Assembly (NCBI GenBank): GCA_963702535.1
Contig: CAVPDG010000004.1
Span: 744,001-808,000 of the forward strand
Length of the DNA stretch: 64,000 bases
Source: CAVPDG01 sp963702535
GTDB lineage: Bacteria > Chloroflexota > Anaerolineae > Anaerolineales > UBA4823
Direction of reading: 5' to 3'
Part shown: piece after piece, positions 42,816 through 52,649 of the stretch
Position numbering within the stretch: position 1 is the stretch's first letter
Layout of the letters: every line of letters starts with the position of its first letter
The notes under the pieces: model-generated
Database searches by the model: none
What the model saw: the letters and a program-made list of their open reading frames with translations, nothing else
Told to the model about the DNA's origin: nothing
Program-made: the position numbers and the translations under genes

Positions 42816-44225
42816 TTAATTCGTACCGGGTTTAATTACATCAATTCCGAGGAATTCTGCAGCCAACTCAAGCTCTTTGGTCAAGTCACCAACAACCATA
42901 TGGATATGGTTAGCGTTCAAGATTTGAATCAAAGCGTCTTCTGGGAGATCCAGGCGAACGAAAGCTATTGGCCAATAATTCACAGCTCCTCTCACTCTGT
43001 CGATAGGTCTTTCTTCGATTTGGCCTTTTAGTAGAACCAACTGGTAAGAATCTCCTAAACGCTGCAGCCTGGAGATAGTCACCGGACCCCCTTTGTATTG
43101 AAAGCAGACATGCGCCCCACCACCGGCATACTTAGAAACCACCGGTGCCAACCTGACCTTCGCCAGGTTCTCGCGCGGATTCGCAGATTGGGCGGCAAAC
43201 CAGGTGGGAGAAGCACCGCAATTAATCAGCACCCATAAGCCAGCTTCTTGATCAAAATAGCGGATATCGTTCAAGGAGACCGGGCTTCCGGTTAATAATT
43301 TTAATAACTGCATAGTCAATGCCCCATCGCCATCGGCCTCACACGAGACAACTGTAGGTTCCTTAGAGCCTTCCCAATCATAAGGGTCGTTTAATAAGCT
43401 AGCCGTTAGACATTGCGTTACATAATACTCACTCATCTCATAATGGCACTTAACCCCCAAGAAATCCCACCCGTAATCCGCCACGATTTTTTTCGTAGCC
43501 AGGTAAGAGCGGATCTGCAGTTCCAGTTTCGAGCTGGTCAACTGGAGGCCATCGTAATCAATGGAACCAAAATTGCCAGTAAGCCAGCGCTTACCCTCAG
43601 CAACACGATCCGCGGCGATACCATCGGCACGACGGACAATCTCATACTCGTCGGCATGATCAACATCCACGCCAAATTTACGTACCCACAGGTCTACGGC
43701 GGGAACACTGCCGGATAATCCCATGCTCCGACCACCCAACAACCCAAAAACCTGGCCGCGCAGCCGACGTACAGCCGAGGCAGCGCGGATAAAGGCCATG
43801 ACCTGCTGGAACACGCTTGGGTCATCGATATTCCCCCAAAGGCGAGCATGGGGGATTCCCAGCCGGGCAAAGGCGCTGGCAATTGTCATCAATCCGTTGA
43901 AAGATGGGAGGTCAGGGTGTTTTGGCGCTAGGATCAGGAATGGTGATGGAAGGATTTGCGCGGCAATAACAGCATAGTGAGGAAAACCAAAGACAGGCTG
44001 GTGAATAATCGTGCCACTTACACCTGCCTGTAAAAGTCTGGTTGCCTCGAGACGGGCGGTCTCCGGGCTGGTGAGCGGCGCAGATGCCTGGATCACCTCG
44101 ACCTGCCCGCTCGCTTCCAACGCTGCTACAAGCCGTGCGTTGTGTTCCTGAATGGTAGTGAGCAGGTTTTGATGAACTCTGCCGCGGCCATCGGATATGG
44201 ACAACAACCCAACACGATAGCGCAT
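42816..44225 (-). CDS. L-fucose/arabinose isomerase-like protein
   Basis: 469 residues with the FucI/AraA-type fold (COG2407-like). The Rossmann-like N-terminus includes RVGLLSISDGRGRVHQN, GTIIHQPVFGFPHYAVIAAQ and VFGLLGGRSMGLSGSVPAVD. The central domain includes KCHYEMSEYYVTQCLTA and SCEADGDGALTMQLLKLLTG, whose acidic residues would bind metal. HIHMVVGDL lies near the C-terminus. It lies 26 bases after the transporter ATPase and probably ends the operon. Sugar isomerisation is not obvious in this context, so the reaction may differ. Confidence 0.72.
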   Translation of the reverse strand: MRYRVGLLSISDGRGRVHQNLLTTIQEHNARLVAALEASGQVEVIQASAPLTSPETARLEATRLLQAGVSGTIIHQPVFGFPHYAVIAAQILPSPFLILAPKHPDLPSFNGLMTIASAFARLGIPHARLWGNIDDPSVFQQVMAFIRAASAVRRLRGQVFGLLGGRSMGLSGSVPAVDLWVRKFGVDVDHADEYEIVRRADGIAADRVAEGKRWLTGNFGSIDYDGLQLTSSKLELQIRSYLATKKIVADYGWDFLGVKCHYEMSEYYVTQCLTASLLNDPYDWEGSKEPTVVSCEADGDGALTMQLLKLLTGSPVSLNDIRYFDQEAGLWVLINCGASPTWFAAQSANPRENLAKVRLAPVVSKYAGGGAHVCFQYKGGPVTISRLQRLGDSYQLVLLKGQIEERPIDRVRGAVNYWPIAFVRLDLPEDALIQILNANHIHMVVGDLTKELELAAEFLGIDVIKPGTN

Positions 44226-44250
44226 GATCAGCCTCTCAATGGAAAGTCAG

Positions 44251-45000
44251 TTAATGCTTAAGGATCTGCGAAAGGAATTGCTTGGTGCGCTCGTGATTGG
44301 GATTGTCAAAGAATTCTTTCGGGGTGCCTTGTTCAATAATCTCACCATGATCCATCAACACGACACGGTCGGCGACCTCGCGTGCAAAACCCATCTCATG
44401 CGATACGACAATCATGGTCATGCCACTTCTTGCCAGCTCTTTCATAACATCCAATACCTCTTTAATCATTTCTGGATCGAGAGCTGAAGTGGGCTCGTCG
44501 AAGAGCATGATCCGCGGCCCCAAAGCCAGGGCACGGGCAATTGCGACACGCTGTTGCTGGCCGCCCGATAGCTGGGCGGGGAACTTATTGGCTTGTTCAT
44601 GTATTCCTACCCTCGCCAGGAATCTTAATGCGATTTCATTTGCTTCTTTACGAGATTTATGTTTTACTTTTGTCAGAGCCAGCGTTACGTTGCCAAGCAC
44701 GGTTAGATGAGGAAATAAATTAAATTGTTGAAACACCATACCGATCTCGGAGCGGGCTAGAGCCGCCTTGTGAGGGCCTGTCAGCTCTATACCATCGACA
44801 ATTATGCTCCCGCTATCATGAGATGAAAGGCCGTTAATTGTGCGGATAAACGTAGATTTGCCAGAACCGGAAGGCCCACATATGACAAGCACTTCACCAC
44901 GATTGACGGTAAGTGAAACTCCCTTAAGTGCCTCAAACTCGCCGAAACGCTTCACCACAGAATCGCAGATGATAATGGGGTCGCTAATATTATTTTCCAT
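44251..45000 (-). CDS. Amino-acid-type ABC transporter ATPase
   Basis: GlnQ/HisP-type ATPase of 249 residues. Walker A GPSGSGKSTFIR, signature LSGGQQQRVAIARAL, Walker B IMLFDEPTSALDP and the switch VVSHEMGFAREVADR are intact. It partners the permease directly upstream (24-base gap) and the two binding lipoproteins. Confidence 0.95.
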   Translation of the reverse strand: MENNISDPIIICDSVVKRFGEFEALKGVSLTVNRGEVLVICGPSGSGKSTFIRTINGLSSHDSGSIIVDGIELTGPHKAALARSEIGMVFQQFNLFPHLTVLGNVTLALTKVKHKSRKEANEIALRFLARVGIHEQANKFPAQLSGGQQQRVAIARALALGPRIMLFDEPTSALDPEMIKEVLDVMKELARSGMTMIVVSHEMGFAREVADRVVLMDHGEIIEQGTPKEFFDNPNHERTKQFLSQILKH

Positions 45001-45024
45001 GACAAACCTCCAACCAGGAAACCG

Positions 45025-45738
45025 TTATTGGGCAACGCGTGGATCGTGTAACTTCGTCATCCATGCCCGGCGAGTCGGCTTCCCCTGCCCAGGGTACTCC
45101 TCGGGTCGCATCTTGCGCTCGAGCCAGTCTGCCAGAATTGAAATTGGATAACAAACAACGAAATAAAATAAAGCAACCATGGTAAGCGCAGTGAAATATT
45201 TGAAGGTTACAGATGCTAGCAATAATCCAGAAAACATTAGCTCCTGGATGGTAATCAACGATAAGAGTGATGTATCCTTCAGGAGGCCTAAAAGGTAATT
45301 GATCACCGGCGGCAGCATGATGCGCCAGGCCTGGGGAAGGATGACAAAAACCAGTGTTTGTACCTTGCTCAGATTCAGTGCAGTTGAAGCTTCGGTTTGA
45401 CCCGTTGGTATGGCCTGAATAGCTGCCCGATATACTTCAGATAAATAGGCGGCATAATTCAACGTTAGCCCTAATATACCAGCGGGGATTGCATTAAGGG
45501 TAAAACCGAAGAAAGGAAATACATAAAAAATATAATAGATCTGAACCAAAGCTGGAGTGCCACGGATGATTTGCACGTAAGCGGTAACTGGCGCCCGAAC
45601 CCATCTCAGCTTCGACAGATCGAGCCAATGCAATAAAAAGGCCAGGATCAGCGAGAGCGACATGATGATAATTGTAAGGAAAATAGACATCGCCAATCCT
45701 TTAGTAGGACAGGGAAAAAAGTTACTACATCATTCCAT
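45025..45738 (-). CDS. Amino-acid-type ABC transporter permease (N-terminal frameshift)
   Basis: GlnP/HisM-type permease with several membrane segments and the conserved IIRGTPALVQIYYIFYVF and LNLSKVQTLVFVILPQAWR. The plain reading starts at TTG 45696 with MAMSIFLTIIIMS, which lacks the usual first residues. In the neighbouring frame TFFPVLLK precedes GLAMSIF, so I infer one or two lost or added bases and a true start near ATG 45738. Confidence 0.85.
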
Positions 45739-45799
45739 GCTATCGTTGGCATCGGTCTATCCTCTCAAGAATACTCACAAGCGGAAATATGAAGGCGGA

Positions 45800-45833
45800 G
45801 TATGTCCCAGGGAACTATATCCCTGGGACATAC
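45800..45833 (-). other. 14-bp perfect hairpin between binding-protein and permease genes
   Basis: GTATGTCCCAGGGA at 45800-45813 pairs with 45820-45833 around ACTATA. There is no T run. In this position it would protect the abundant binding-protein mRNA from 3' decay and lower permease expression, as known for malE-malF style operons. Confidence 0.6.
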
Positions 45834-45896
45834 ATCTTGAATTTGCCTTCACATCATAAGAGACTATGTCCTCTGGGATTGAGCTTCTCCCGTAGC

Positions 45897-46836
45897 TTAT
45901 TTCATTCTATTGATGATGTCGATGTTAGCCTGGGTCAACCCATACTTTGCCAGGATCCTGTAGCATCGTCCCATCAGCTATCATCTGTGCGATTTCTCTG
46001 TTCCAGGCATCGCGGAGATCGGTATCTTCTTGCGTTGAATCCCGCACCAGTTAGATAATAATCTTTATCCTCGTAATTGATCAGCTCGACTGGTTGGGGG
46101 TTCTTCACCTGTGCATACCCGGAAACAATCTCGTCTGCCCAAACAACATCGATACGCCCGGCAACCAGGTCAGTGATCATGTCGTTGTGGGTGCTGTAAG
46201 GCACAGCTTCCACACCTTCCATCGCAAGAGCAGCCTCGTAAGTAACAGAGCCCAGGATGGCGCCCACGCGGTGTCCTGGCAGATCCTGTGGTGGACACGA
46301 GATTCTTCAGGATTACCCTGCGGGACGACGAAGGTCATGCCATAACCGAACACGGGGTCCGAGAAGTTAATGACTTCTTTCCGCTTATCGGTGATGCCCA
46401 TCCCCACCGAAATCAAATCCCAGCGTCGAGCCTGCAGCCCAGGGATCAAAGCCGACCAGTCAGCTACGATAGGATTGATCTCCGTCACGCCCCATTTATC
46501 CAGGATATACTTCATGATATCCCAGTCTACACCCGAGAACTCACCGGTGGTCGGATCGAAGTAGTTATGCGGAACTTCGTTATAGCTGCCTATCGTGACT
46601 TTGTGGGTGGCAAGCATGCGCTCGTACGCGGTCATCTCTTTCTCGGGCTCGGGAGTGACCATAACCTCAACTTCCTGTGTGACCACGACTTCCCGAGTAA
46701 CAATCACCTCTTTCTCAACTTCCTTGGTGACGACTACTGTCGAGACGACCTGCTGTGGCTGGCAGGCGCTCACCAGCAAGGCTAACATCAGTAGCGATAG
46801 GACGATCAACAACCTATGTTTCTTATTGGCGAACAT
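45897..46836 (-). CDS. Amino-acid-type substrate-binding lipoprotein, copy 2 (frameshifts)
   Basis: Family-3-type periplasmic binding protein. The lipobox is LALLVSACQ. A linker of repeated VVVT/EVEKE units precedes the binding domain (YNEVPHNYFDPTTGEFSGVD). Shifts near 46270, 46040 and 45955 must be joined. The corrected C-terminus reads YGLTQANIDIINRMK and stops at 45897. The ordinary binding-lobe sequence DVVWADEIVSGYAQVKNP is present. It lies 23 bases after its paralogue. Confidence 0.85.
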
Positions 46837-46859
46837 GAGGGCCTCCTCGGTCCTTGTAG

Positions 46860-47789
46860 CTATCTTTGAATTGCGTCAATATTTGCCTGCGTCAATCCAT
46901 ACTTTTCCAGGATCTTGAGCATGGTGCCATCGGCGATCATTTGTTCAATTTCTTTGTTCCAAGCCTCGCGCAGATCATCATCATCCGGATTGAAACCTGC
47001 ACCAGTTGGCACAAATTCCTTTTCTTCATACTGGATGATCTCAACCGGTTGAGGGTTCATGAACCTGAGCATACCCCGAGACGATCTCATCTGCCCAAAC
47101 TACATCGATACGCCCGGCAACCAGGTCGTTGATCATGTCATTGTGGGTGCTGTACGGTACCGCTTCCACACCTTCCATCGCAAGGGCTGCTTCGTAAGTG
47201 ATCGAACCCAAGATTGCCCCGACACGGTGACCTAGCAAATCTTTGTGGACTTGAGATTCTCTAGGGTTACCCTCCGGTACGACAAACGCCATGCCATAGG
47301 CAAACTCAGGGATTGAGAAGTCGATCACCTCTTCGCGCTTATCGGTGATGCTCATTCCCACCGAAATAGATCCCAGCGCCGAGCCTGCAGCCCCGGGATC
47401 AAAGCTGACCAGTCGGCAACGATGGGATTGATCTCGGTGACACCCCACTTGTCCAAGATATACTTCATGATATCCCAGTCAACTCCTGAGAACTCTCCGG
47501 TGGTCGGATCGAAATAGTTGTGCGGTACTTCGTTATAGCTGGCAACGGTGGTCTTGCCCGTGGCAAGCATGCGCTCGTAGGTGGTCATCTCTTTCTCGGG
47601 TTCAGGTGTTACCATGACCTCGACCTCTTTCGTGACCACGACTTCCTGGGTAACGATCACCTCTTTTTCGACTTCCTGGGTGACCACCACCGTAGATACC
47701 ACTGGCTGCGCCTGGCAGGCACTCAGCAGGGTAGCCAATACCACAAGCGACAGAGCCAACATAACCAGGGCTTTCTTGTTCTTATACAT
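46860..47789 (-). CDS. Amino-acid-type substrate-binding lipoprotein, copy 1 (frameshifts)
   Basis: Close paralogue of the next gene. Lipobox ATLLSACQ, the same linker, and binding domain with SYNEVPHNYFDPTTGEFSGV. Shifts near 47375 and 47065 separate its parts; the C-terminus reads ILEKYGLTQANIDAIQR. Its start is the first translated position after the promoter region with the 14-bp motif. Two near-copies with a single permease suggest dosage or slightly different ligands. Confidence 0.86.
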
Positions 47790-47860
47790 GGGGATCCTCC
47801 TCTAAATTATGGGTAGTGGATATACTATCGATCGACTGTGTTTTCATGGTTTATTCTCAA

Positions 47861-47874
47861 CATATAATCTAACT
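47861..47874 (-). promoter_or_regulatory. 14-bp motif shared with the regulator promoter, copy 1
   Basis: On the minus strand AGTTAGATTATATG, identical to 53316-53329. It lies 72 bases before the first binding-protein start, in an AT-rich stretch with TATA-like elements. It is a candidate operator for the XRE-cupin protein, or a shared promoter element. Confidence 0.55.
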
Positions 47875-47998
47875 TATAGGCGCTCCTTATGTCTTTTGTA
47901 ACTCTGCGATTAGACATCCACCGGCACAAATAAAATCAGAAAACAAGAGATCAGAATACGTACTGTTGTTGTGGGCAACGATAGACTATGATCAACAA

Positions 47999-49339
47999 CT
48001 AGAAGAACTCCGGACTCTCTGACCTTTCTATCGATGGCGAACGATCTTCTACCTGCAGACTACTGACCACATCATCCATGCGCTCCAGAATTGCATCGAT
48101 ATCAGCATCCGTATGCATGGCGGAGATACCATGGTGGTGGGCGGAGTGCATGTATAGCCCATGCTCCAGAGCAGCCTGATAAAAATCCAGCGCCATATTC
48201 CAGTCGTTATTGACAAAGTCGTTGTAGTTTATGAGGCGCTCTTTCTCTGCCAGGCGACCAAATAGGAACGCACAACGTGCGCCAATACCCTGGACGCGGC
48301 CGGGGTAGCCGCGTCTTTGCATAATCTCATTGATACCGGCATACATGCGCTGACAACGCGGTAATAAGCTTTCGTAGAAACCGGGTTGCGTGACCGTGTC
48401 CATGAAAGCCAAGCCAGCGATGATCGATAACCAGAGGCCATTATATGTTCCGCTGTGCTGCACGTCTCCAGCCGGAGATATGCGAGACATGATCTCCCGT
48501 CGCCCACCGAATGCCGATAAGGCCAGACCACCGGCGATAACCTTACCAAGCGTGCACATGTCAGGTATGACGCCGTAATACTCCTGGATACAGCCTGAAC
48601 CGGTGCGGAAATTGGAAAGAATCTCATCAAAGATCAGAATAATGCCGTGCTCTTCAGTTAATCTTCGCAAACCCTCCAGGTATCCAGGCAAGGGCTCGAT
48701 GGCGCCGGAATTATAGTTGAGCGGCTCTAAAATTACGGCGGCGATTTCATGCCCGCGAGATGATAACAACTCCTCCAATGCTTCGAGGTCATTGAAGGGC
48801 AAAACTATCGTTTCATTTTGGAAGCTCTCCGGTATACCTTTGATCGCTGGTGTTAATGCAGGCCACATTTCTTGCTCGGAAGGCCAATAGTTGTAGGCTA
48901 GATAATCGTTAAACCCATGAAAATGACCCTCGAACTTCACAACTTTCATGCGCTTTGTGATTTGCCTGGCAATACGAACGGCATACCAGGTGGTCTCTGT
49001 ACCAGAGAGCGTGAAACGGACCATGTCGACGCATGGGACAGTTTCAACTATCTTCTGAGCGAGCCTCCCCTGATACTCACCCTCATAAGCACAAGGAAAG
49101 CCAAGCTCAATCGCCTGGTTAAGGGCTTGCTTGATGATGGGATTCCCATGCCCCAACAAGCCTGCACCAAACGACATAAATAAATCGATATATTCTTTGC
49201 CTTCGATATCGTAAATTTTGCTGCCTTCAGCCCTGGCAATATAAACCGGTCGGTTCAATGACTTATGAACCCGGGCTGACGAGCATACCCCACCGGGTAG
49301 GTAGTTCGATGCTGTGGCTAACCATTGGGTTTGTTCCAT
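47999..49339 (-). CDS. Class-III PLP aminotransferase (GSA-aminomutase-like)
   Basis: About 446 residues. It has the class-III pattern: YIDLFMSFGAGLLGHGNP, KVVKFEGHFHGFNDYLAY, the Asp motif LIFDEILSNFRTG and the PLP Lys in LGKVIAGGLALSAFGG. ATG 49339 is preceded by GGAGGAG, although 49375 (overlapping the previous gene) is possible. Close families include glutamate-1-semialdehyde aminomutase and amino-acid aminotransferases. No haem genes are nearby, so I infer a catabolic amino-donor substrate. Confidence 0.85.
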   Translation of the reverse strand: MEQTQWLATASNYLPGGVCSSARVHKSLNRPVYIARAEGSKIYDIEGKEYIDLFMSFGAGLLGHGNPIIKQALNQAIELGFPCAYEGEYQGRLAQKIVETVPCVDMVRFTLSGTETTWYAVRIARQITKRMKVVKFEGHFHGFNDYLAYNYWPSEQEMWPALTPAIKGIPESFQNETIVLPFNDLEALEELLSSRGHEIAAVILEPLNYNSGAIEPLPGYLEGLRRLTEEHGIILIFDEILSNFRTGSGCIQEYYGVIPDMCTLGKVIAGGLALSAFGGRREIMSRISPAGDVQHSGTYNGLWLSIIAGLAFMDTVTQPGFYESLLPRCQRMYAGINEIMQRRGYPGRVQGIGARCAFLFGRLAEKERLINYNDFVNNDWNMALDFYQAALEHGLYMHSAHHHGISAMHTDADIDAILERMDDVVSSLQVEDRSPSIERSESPEFF

Positions 49340-49368
49340 TTCAACCCGCTCTCCTCCACCAAAGGATG

Positions 49369-50499
49369 TTAACAATCTGGCAACGTTATTGGGTATTTAC
49401 CATACATCCGACCGGTATCGAACATCGCCTGGATATTTACGATAGGCATATCGTCTCTGAGATCGGAGTCGGAGGCAAGGATGAAGCCGCCCGCAGGAGC
49501 GACCTGTTCGAGCAACTCGAACACCTGGTCCCTGACTTCAGCTGGCGTGCCGCTGCACAAGGCAACAGTCGAGTCAACATTGCCAATTAGGCAAAGGCGG
49601 TCGCCATATTTTTGCTTGATAGCAACGATATCCATGTTTGACTTGCGCTCGAGCGGGTGCAGCCCGTTAATACCTAACTGCACCAGGTCGTCCAGAATTT
49701 GATTGATGTTCCCATCACAATGCAGGAATACAGGCACACCGCCATCATGGATGAGATGAATCAGACTTTCCAGGAGTGGGAATAAGTGGCGACGATAACT
49801 GTTCGGCGACATAAAGAGGGAGGATGAATAACCCATATCCTCAGCGATGCAGATTGCATCTACCCCTTCAGCAATCATCTGCTTACAAGCTTCATAGTAG
49901 TACTCGTAACCGACTTTCAATAAATCGTCGACAAAGGATGGGTCTTCGTGAATTGACACCATCAGAATATCCAGACCGGAAAGCATATGAGCAACTGTCA
50001 GGGGGCCATTGATTCCACCCATGACTGCCACACGATCCCGAGACAATTCCCGAGCTTGACGGATCCCATCCAGACGGGTGGAGAGGGTCGGATCGGGAGT
50101 TTTATATCGCTGAAGTTCTTGCTTTGTGCGAACCGGATAGGCAACAGGCGCGGCAACCGGCCAGCTAGCGCCAGTGTCTTTATAAGTTGTACCCCATTCA
50201 TCAACGTAGGTGTTCTCATCGATTTGTTTATCTACCCTGGCCGTATAGCCCTTAAAACCACCATAAGGGATAAATGCTCCGTCCAAGCTTAAATCGAGCG
50301 AAAGCTGGATAACATCGGCTGCTTCATAATACTGGGGGCGATAGCCTAATAAGTACTCGTACAAATTTTGACTGCATGGGAATTCGAAGAGTGGCACATA
50401 GTCTGGCGTACCGCCTTTCAAGGCAGTGATGAACCGCTCTTTGGAGGGGGGGCGAACAGCAGTGTCAGATGCGGTAGGGGTGTCCGGTTGGGCAGGCAT
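49369..50499 (-). CDS. UroD-fold corrinoid methyltransferase (MtaA/MtbA type)
   Basis: 376 residues with the uroporphyrinogen-decarboxylase fold used by methylcobamide methyltransferases. PDYVPLFEFPCSQ, AICIAEDMGYSSSLFMSP and FLHCDGNINQILDDLVQLGI (a zinc-type His-x-Cys) are present. It lies next to a corrinoid protein and MttB, so it most likely moves the methyl group from the corrinoid to an acceptor such as tetrahydrofolate or coenzyme-M-like thiol. Haem synthesis is unlikely here. Confidence 0.8.
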   Translation of the reverse strand: MPAQPDTPTASDTAVRPPSKERFITALKGGTPDYVPLFEFPCSQNLYEYLLGYRPQYYEAADVIQLSLDLSLDGAFIPYGGFKGYTARVDKQIDENTYVDEWGTTYKDTGASWPVAAPVAYPVRTKQELQRYKTPDPTLSTRLDGIRQARELSRDRVAVMGGINGPLTVAHMLSGLDILMVSIHEDPSFVDDLLKVGYEYYYEACKQMIAEGVDAICIAEDMGYSSSLFMSPNSYRRHLFPLLESLIHLIHDGGVPVFLHCDGNINQILDDLVQLGINGLHPLERKSNMDIVAIKQKYGDRLCLIGNVDSTVALCSGTPAEVRDQVFELLEQVAPAGGFILASDSDLRDDMPIVNIQAMFDTGRMYGKYPITLPDC

Positions 50500-50508
50500 A
50501 TTACGCTC

Positions 50509-51168
50509 TCATCCTGGTCTATTCGTCAATAGATTATCGAGAAGTTTCAGGGCATCGGAGGCGTTCTCTGCCCAGCCGTCTGCCCCAACCTGAGCGGCAA
50601 ACTTGGCAGAAGTGGCAGCGCCGCCGATGATGACCCGGTACTGGTCACGGATACCAGCTTCTTTCAAGGAGCTGATCACATCATGCATGTACGGCGCGGT
50701 GGTGGTGAGCAGGGAGGAAAGAGCAATCACATCGACCTGCAAGCTTCTGGCCTCGGTGATGAACTGTTCAACCGAAACATCCACACCCAGGTCGTGGACC
50801 TCATAGCCATTGACTTCGATGATTAAGGCCACGAGACTCTTGCCAATATCATGAAGGTCACCCTTGACGGTGCCGATCAGGACTTTGCCGCGAGTATTGA
50901 TTTCACCACCTGCTGCGCTTTTAGCCAGTTCGGGCTGGATAAGAGCCAATCCCATTTTCATGGTCTTCGCGCCGAGCACCAGGTCTGGCAGAAAGAATTC
51001 ACCGGTTCCGAATAGCTCGCCGACCTCGCGGATACCAGCGATCAGCTCATCCAGGATGGCATGCGGATCCCGGCCCGACGCTTTGGCTTCGGATACCAAA
51101 CGTACCACTTCGTCGGGTTTGCCGTCGATGACCGCCTGGGAAACTGGGGAGAATGACGCTTGAGACAT
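50509..51168 (-). CDS. Cognate corrinoid protein (MttC/MtbC type)
   Basis: 219 residues: helical N-terminal cap (RDPHAILDELIAGIREVGEL) and Rossmann-type cobalamin domain with the Asp-x-His-x-x-Gly ligand motif VKGDLHDIGKSLV, then ALSSLLTTTAPYMHDVI and IGGAATS. It carries methyl groups between MttB-type and UroD-type enzymes. Spacing is 10 bases to the next gene and 10 to MttB. Confidence 0.93.
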   Translation of the reverse strand: MSQASFSPVSQAVIDGKPDEVVRLVSEAKASGRDPHAILDELIAGIREVGELFGTGEFFLPDLVLGAKTMKMGLALIQPELAKSAAGGEINTRGKVLIGTVKGDLHDIGKSLVALIIEVNGYEVHDLGVDVSVEQFITEARSLQVDVIALSSLLTTTAPYMHDVISSLKEAGIRDQYRVIIGGAATSAKFAAQVGADGWAENASDALKLLDNLLTNRPG

Positions 51169-51178
51169 TGAGCACTCC

Positions 51179-52618
51179 TTAGCCTTTCAGGTATTCTCGT
51201 TTGGCTGACGAGTAGACAGATTTAAGCTCATTGATTACATCGGTAGAGAGGGGCGGCACCTGATACGTGGCCAGGGTCTTATCTACGTGTTCACGAGCGC
51301 GCTGTGCCATATCCTTTGCACCTCTATCCTCCCAAACCCCATAGGTCAGACGATCAGCCAGCTTTGGAAGGAAATGCTCCTTGCGGAAATACTGGCGGGT
51401 ATGTTCTTCTCCAAGGAATGTATTCCCATGACCCACCTGGTCGATCAAGTCCAAAGCTAGGTGATCGGCATCCACTTCAACACCACGCACCAGGCGCCGC
51501 GCCATGGCAAAAATTTCATCGTCAATGGCAAGTTGTTCCAGGCTGCCGGTGTTGATGGTATCAATGTAGCCGCCGCCAGAGATAAGGCTGGGAGAGGTAA
51601 GGAAGGCGATCACGCCAAGCATCGACCTCTCAATGCCAGATTGCTGATCAAGCAGCTTTGATTCCGAGCCGAAACCCATAAAGTCTGAGGGGATACCACA
51701 CCAGCGAGCCACCTGGACGGCGGCTGAGGAGGCGATACCCCATTCGATCGGCCCCCAAAGCGAGGCCCCGGATTTCATGTCCATGGTGGTAGGACGGGGT
51801 CCGAAGTAAACCGGGCACCCGGGATTGGCAGCCTGGGCGATCATCAAGCCAGCCAGGTTTTCGGCATGCATAAGCGCCACCAGACCAGCGAGGGTAACCG
51901 GGCCGGTTCCGCCAGCGATGGGTGTGGATCCCATCATGATGGGGACGCATGCCCTGGCAGCCTGTGTGATGGCGGCTGAGAAGTGCTCCGAAAAAACGAG
52001 GGGGCTGACGGGCGAGGTGATGACATTGAAAATCGGCCGTTTTGCAAGCGCTTCCCTACTCCCGCGAACGGCGATAGCCATTTCGATCATATAGTCCACA
52101 TCACGCGGACCATATGGCGACATGCAAATATGCTTCTGGGTATTTTCCAGCAAGATCATTAAGTAGTGGATGGCACGTACCGATGCAGGCTCTTCGACGC
52201 CATAAATGAAGGCGGCATTGCAATTGAAATTGGGCAGCGCATCAACAAGCCGGGCGGCATCCACCATATCCTGGGTATCCGGGTCTCGCCGGCGTTGGCT
52301 TTTTAAATCGAAGATCTTATTGCAGCCAGCAATTGGACGTGTGAGGCTGGAGGTGAGGTTAAGCTCTAGGTCATAATCCGGTGTGCGCCCAGCCAGGGAA
52401 TACAAAGATGGGGCTTTCCCGATCAGCTCGTTGACCATACGAACAGGAAAGCGCGCCAGGTACCTGTCCGGGGTGATCTCAGCGCCATAAGCCTGTAGCA
52501 AGTCCAACGTTTCCCGGTTTTTAATGACGAAACCCGTCTTCTGAAGTAAAGCCAGGGCGGCTTCGTGAAGGCGGGCTATCTGGTCTTGGGAGAGAATGTG
52601 CAAGAAATCTGCGATCAT
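51179..52618 (-). CDS. MttB-superfamily methyltransferase, non-pyrrolysine
   Basis: 480 residues from ATG 52618, chosen for the preceding AAAAGGGAA. TIM-barrel methyltransferase: NRETLDLLQAYGAEI, ITSPVSPLVFSEHFSAAI, GSTPIAGGTGPVTLAGL and LISGGGYIDTINTG. No in-frame amber codon interrupts it, so it is not a pyrrolysine trimethylamine enzyme. Characterised relatives demethylate glycine betaine, proline betaine, carnitine or butyrobetaine and pass the methyl group to a corrinoid protein. The exact substrate is not predictable from sequence alone. Confidence 0.88.
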   Translation of the reverse strand: MIADFLHILSQDQIARLHEAALALLQKTGFVIKNRETLDLLQAYGAEITPDRYLARFPVRMVNELIGKAPSLYSLAGRTPDYDLELNLTSSLTRPIAGCNKIFDLKSQRRRDPDTQDMVDAARLVDALPNFNCNAAFIYGVEEPASVRAIHYLMILLENTQKHICMSPYGPRDVDYMIEMAIAVRGSREALAKRPIFNVITSPVSPLVFSEHFSAAITQAARACVPIMMGSTPIAGGTGPVTLAGLVALMHAENLAGLMIAQAANPGCPVYFGPRPTTMDMKSGASLWGPIEWGIASSAAVQVARWCGIPSDFMGFGSESKLLDQQSGIERSMLGVIAFLTSPSLISGGGYIDTINTGSLEQLAIDDEIFAMARRLVRGVEVDADHLALDLIDQVGHGNTFLGEEHTRQYFRKEHFLPKLADRLTYGVWEDRGAKDMAQRAREHVDKTLATYQVPPLSTDVINELKSVYSSAKREYLKG

Positions 52619-52649
52619 AGAGTTCCCTTTTGCCTTGCTGATATGGTCG

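Noticed and set aside
51179..52618. Possible pyrrolysine (amber) in the MttB gene
   Set aside because: The gene has no in-frame TAG, and no pyl genes are seen, so it belongs to the non-pyrrolysine group.
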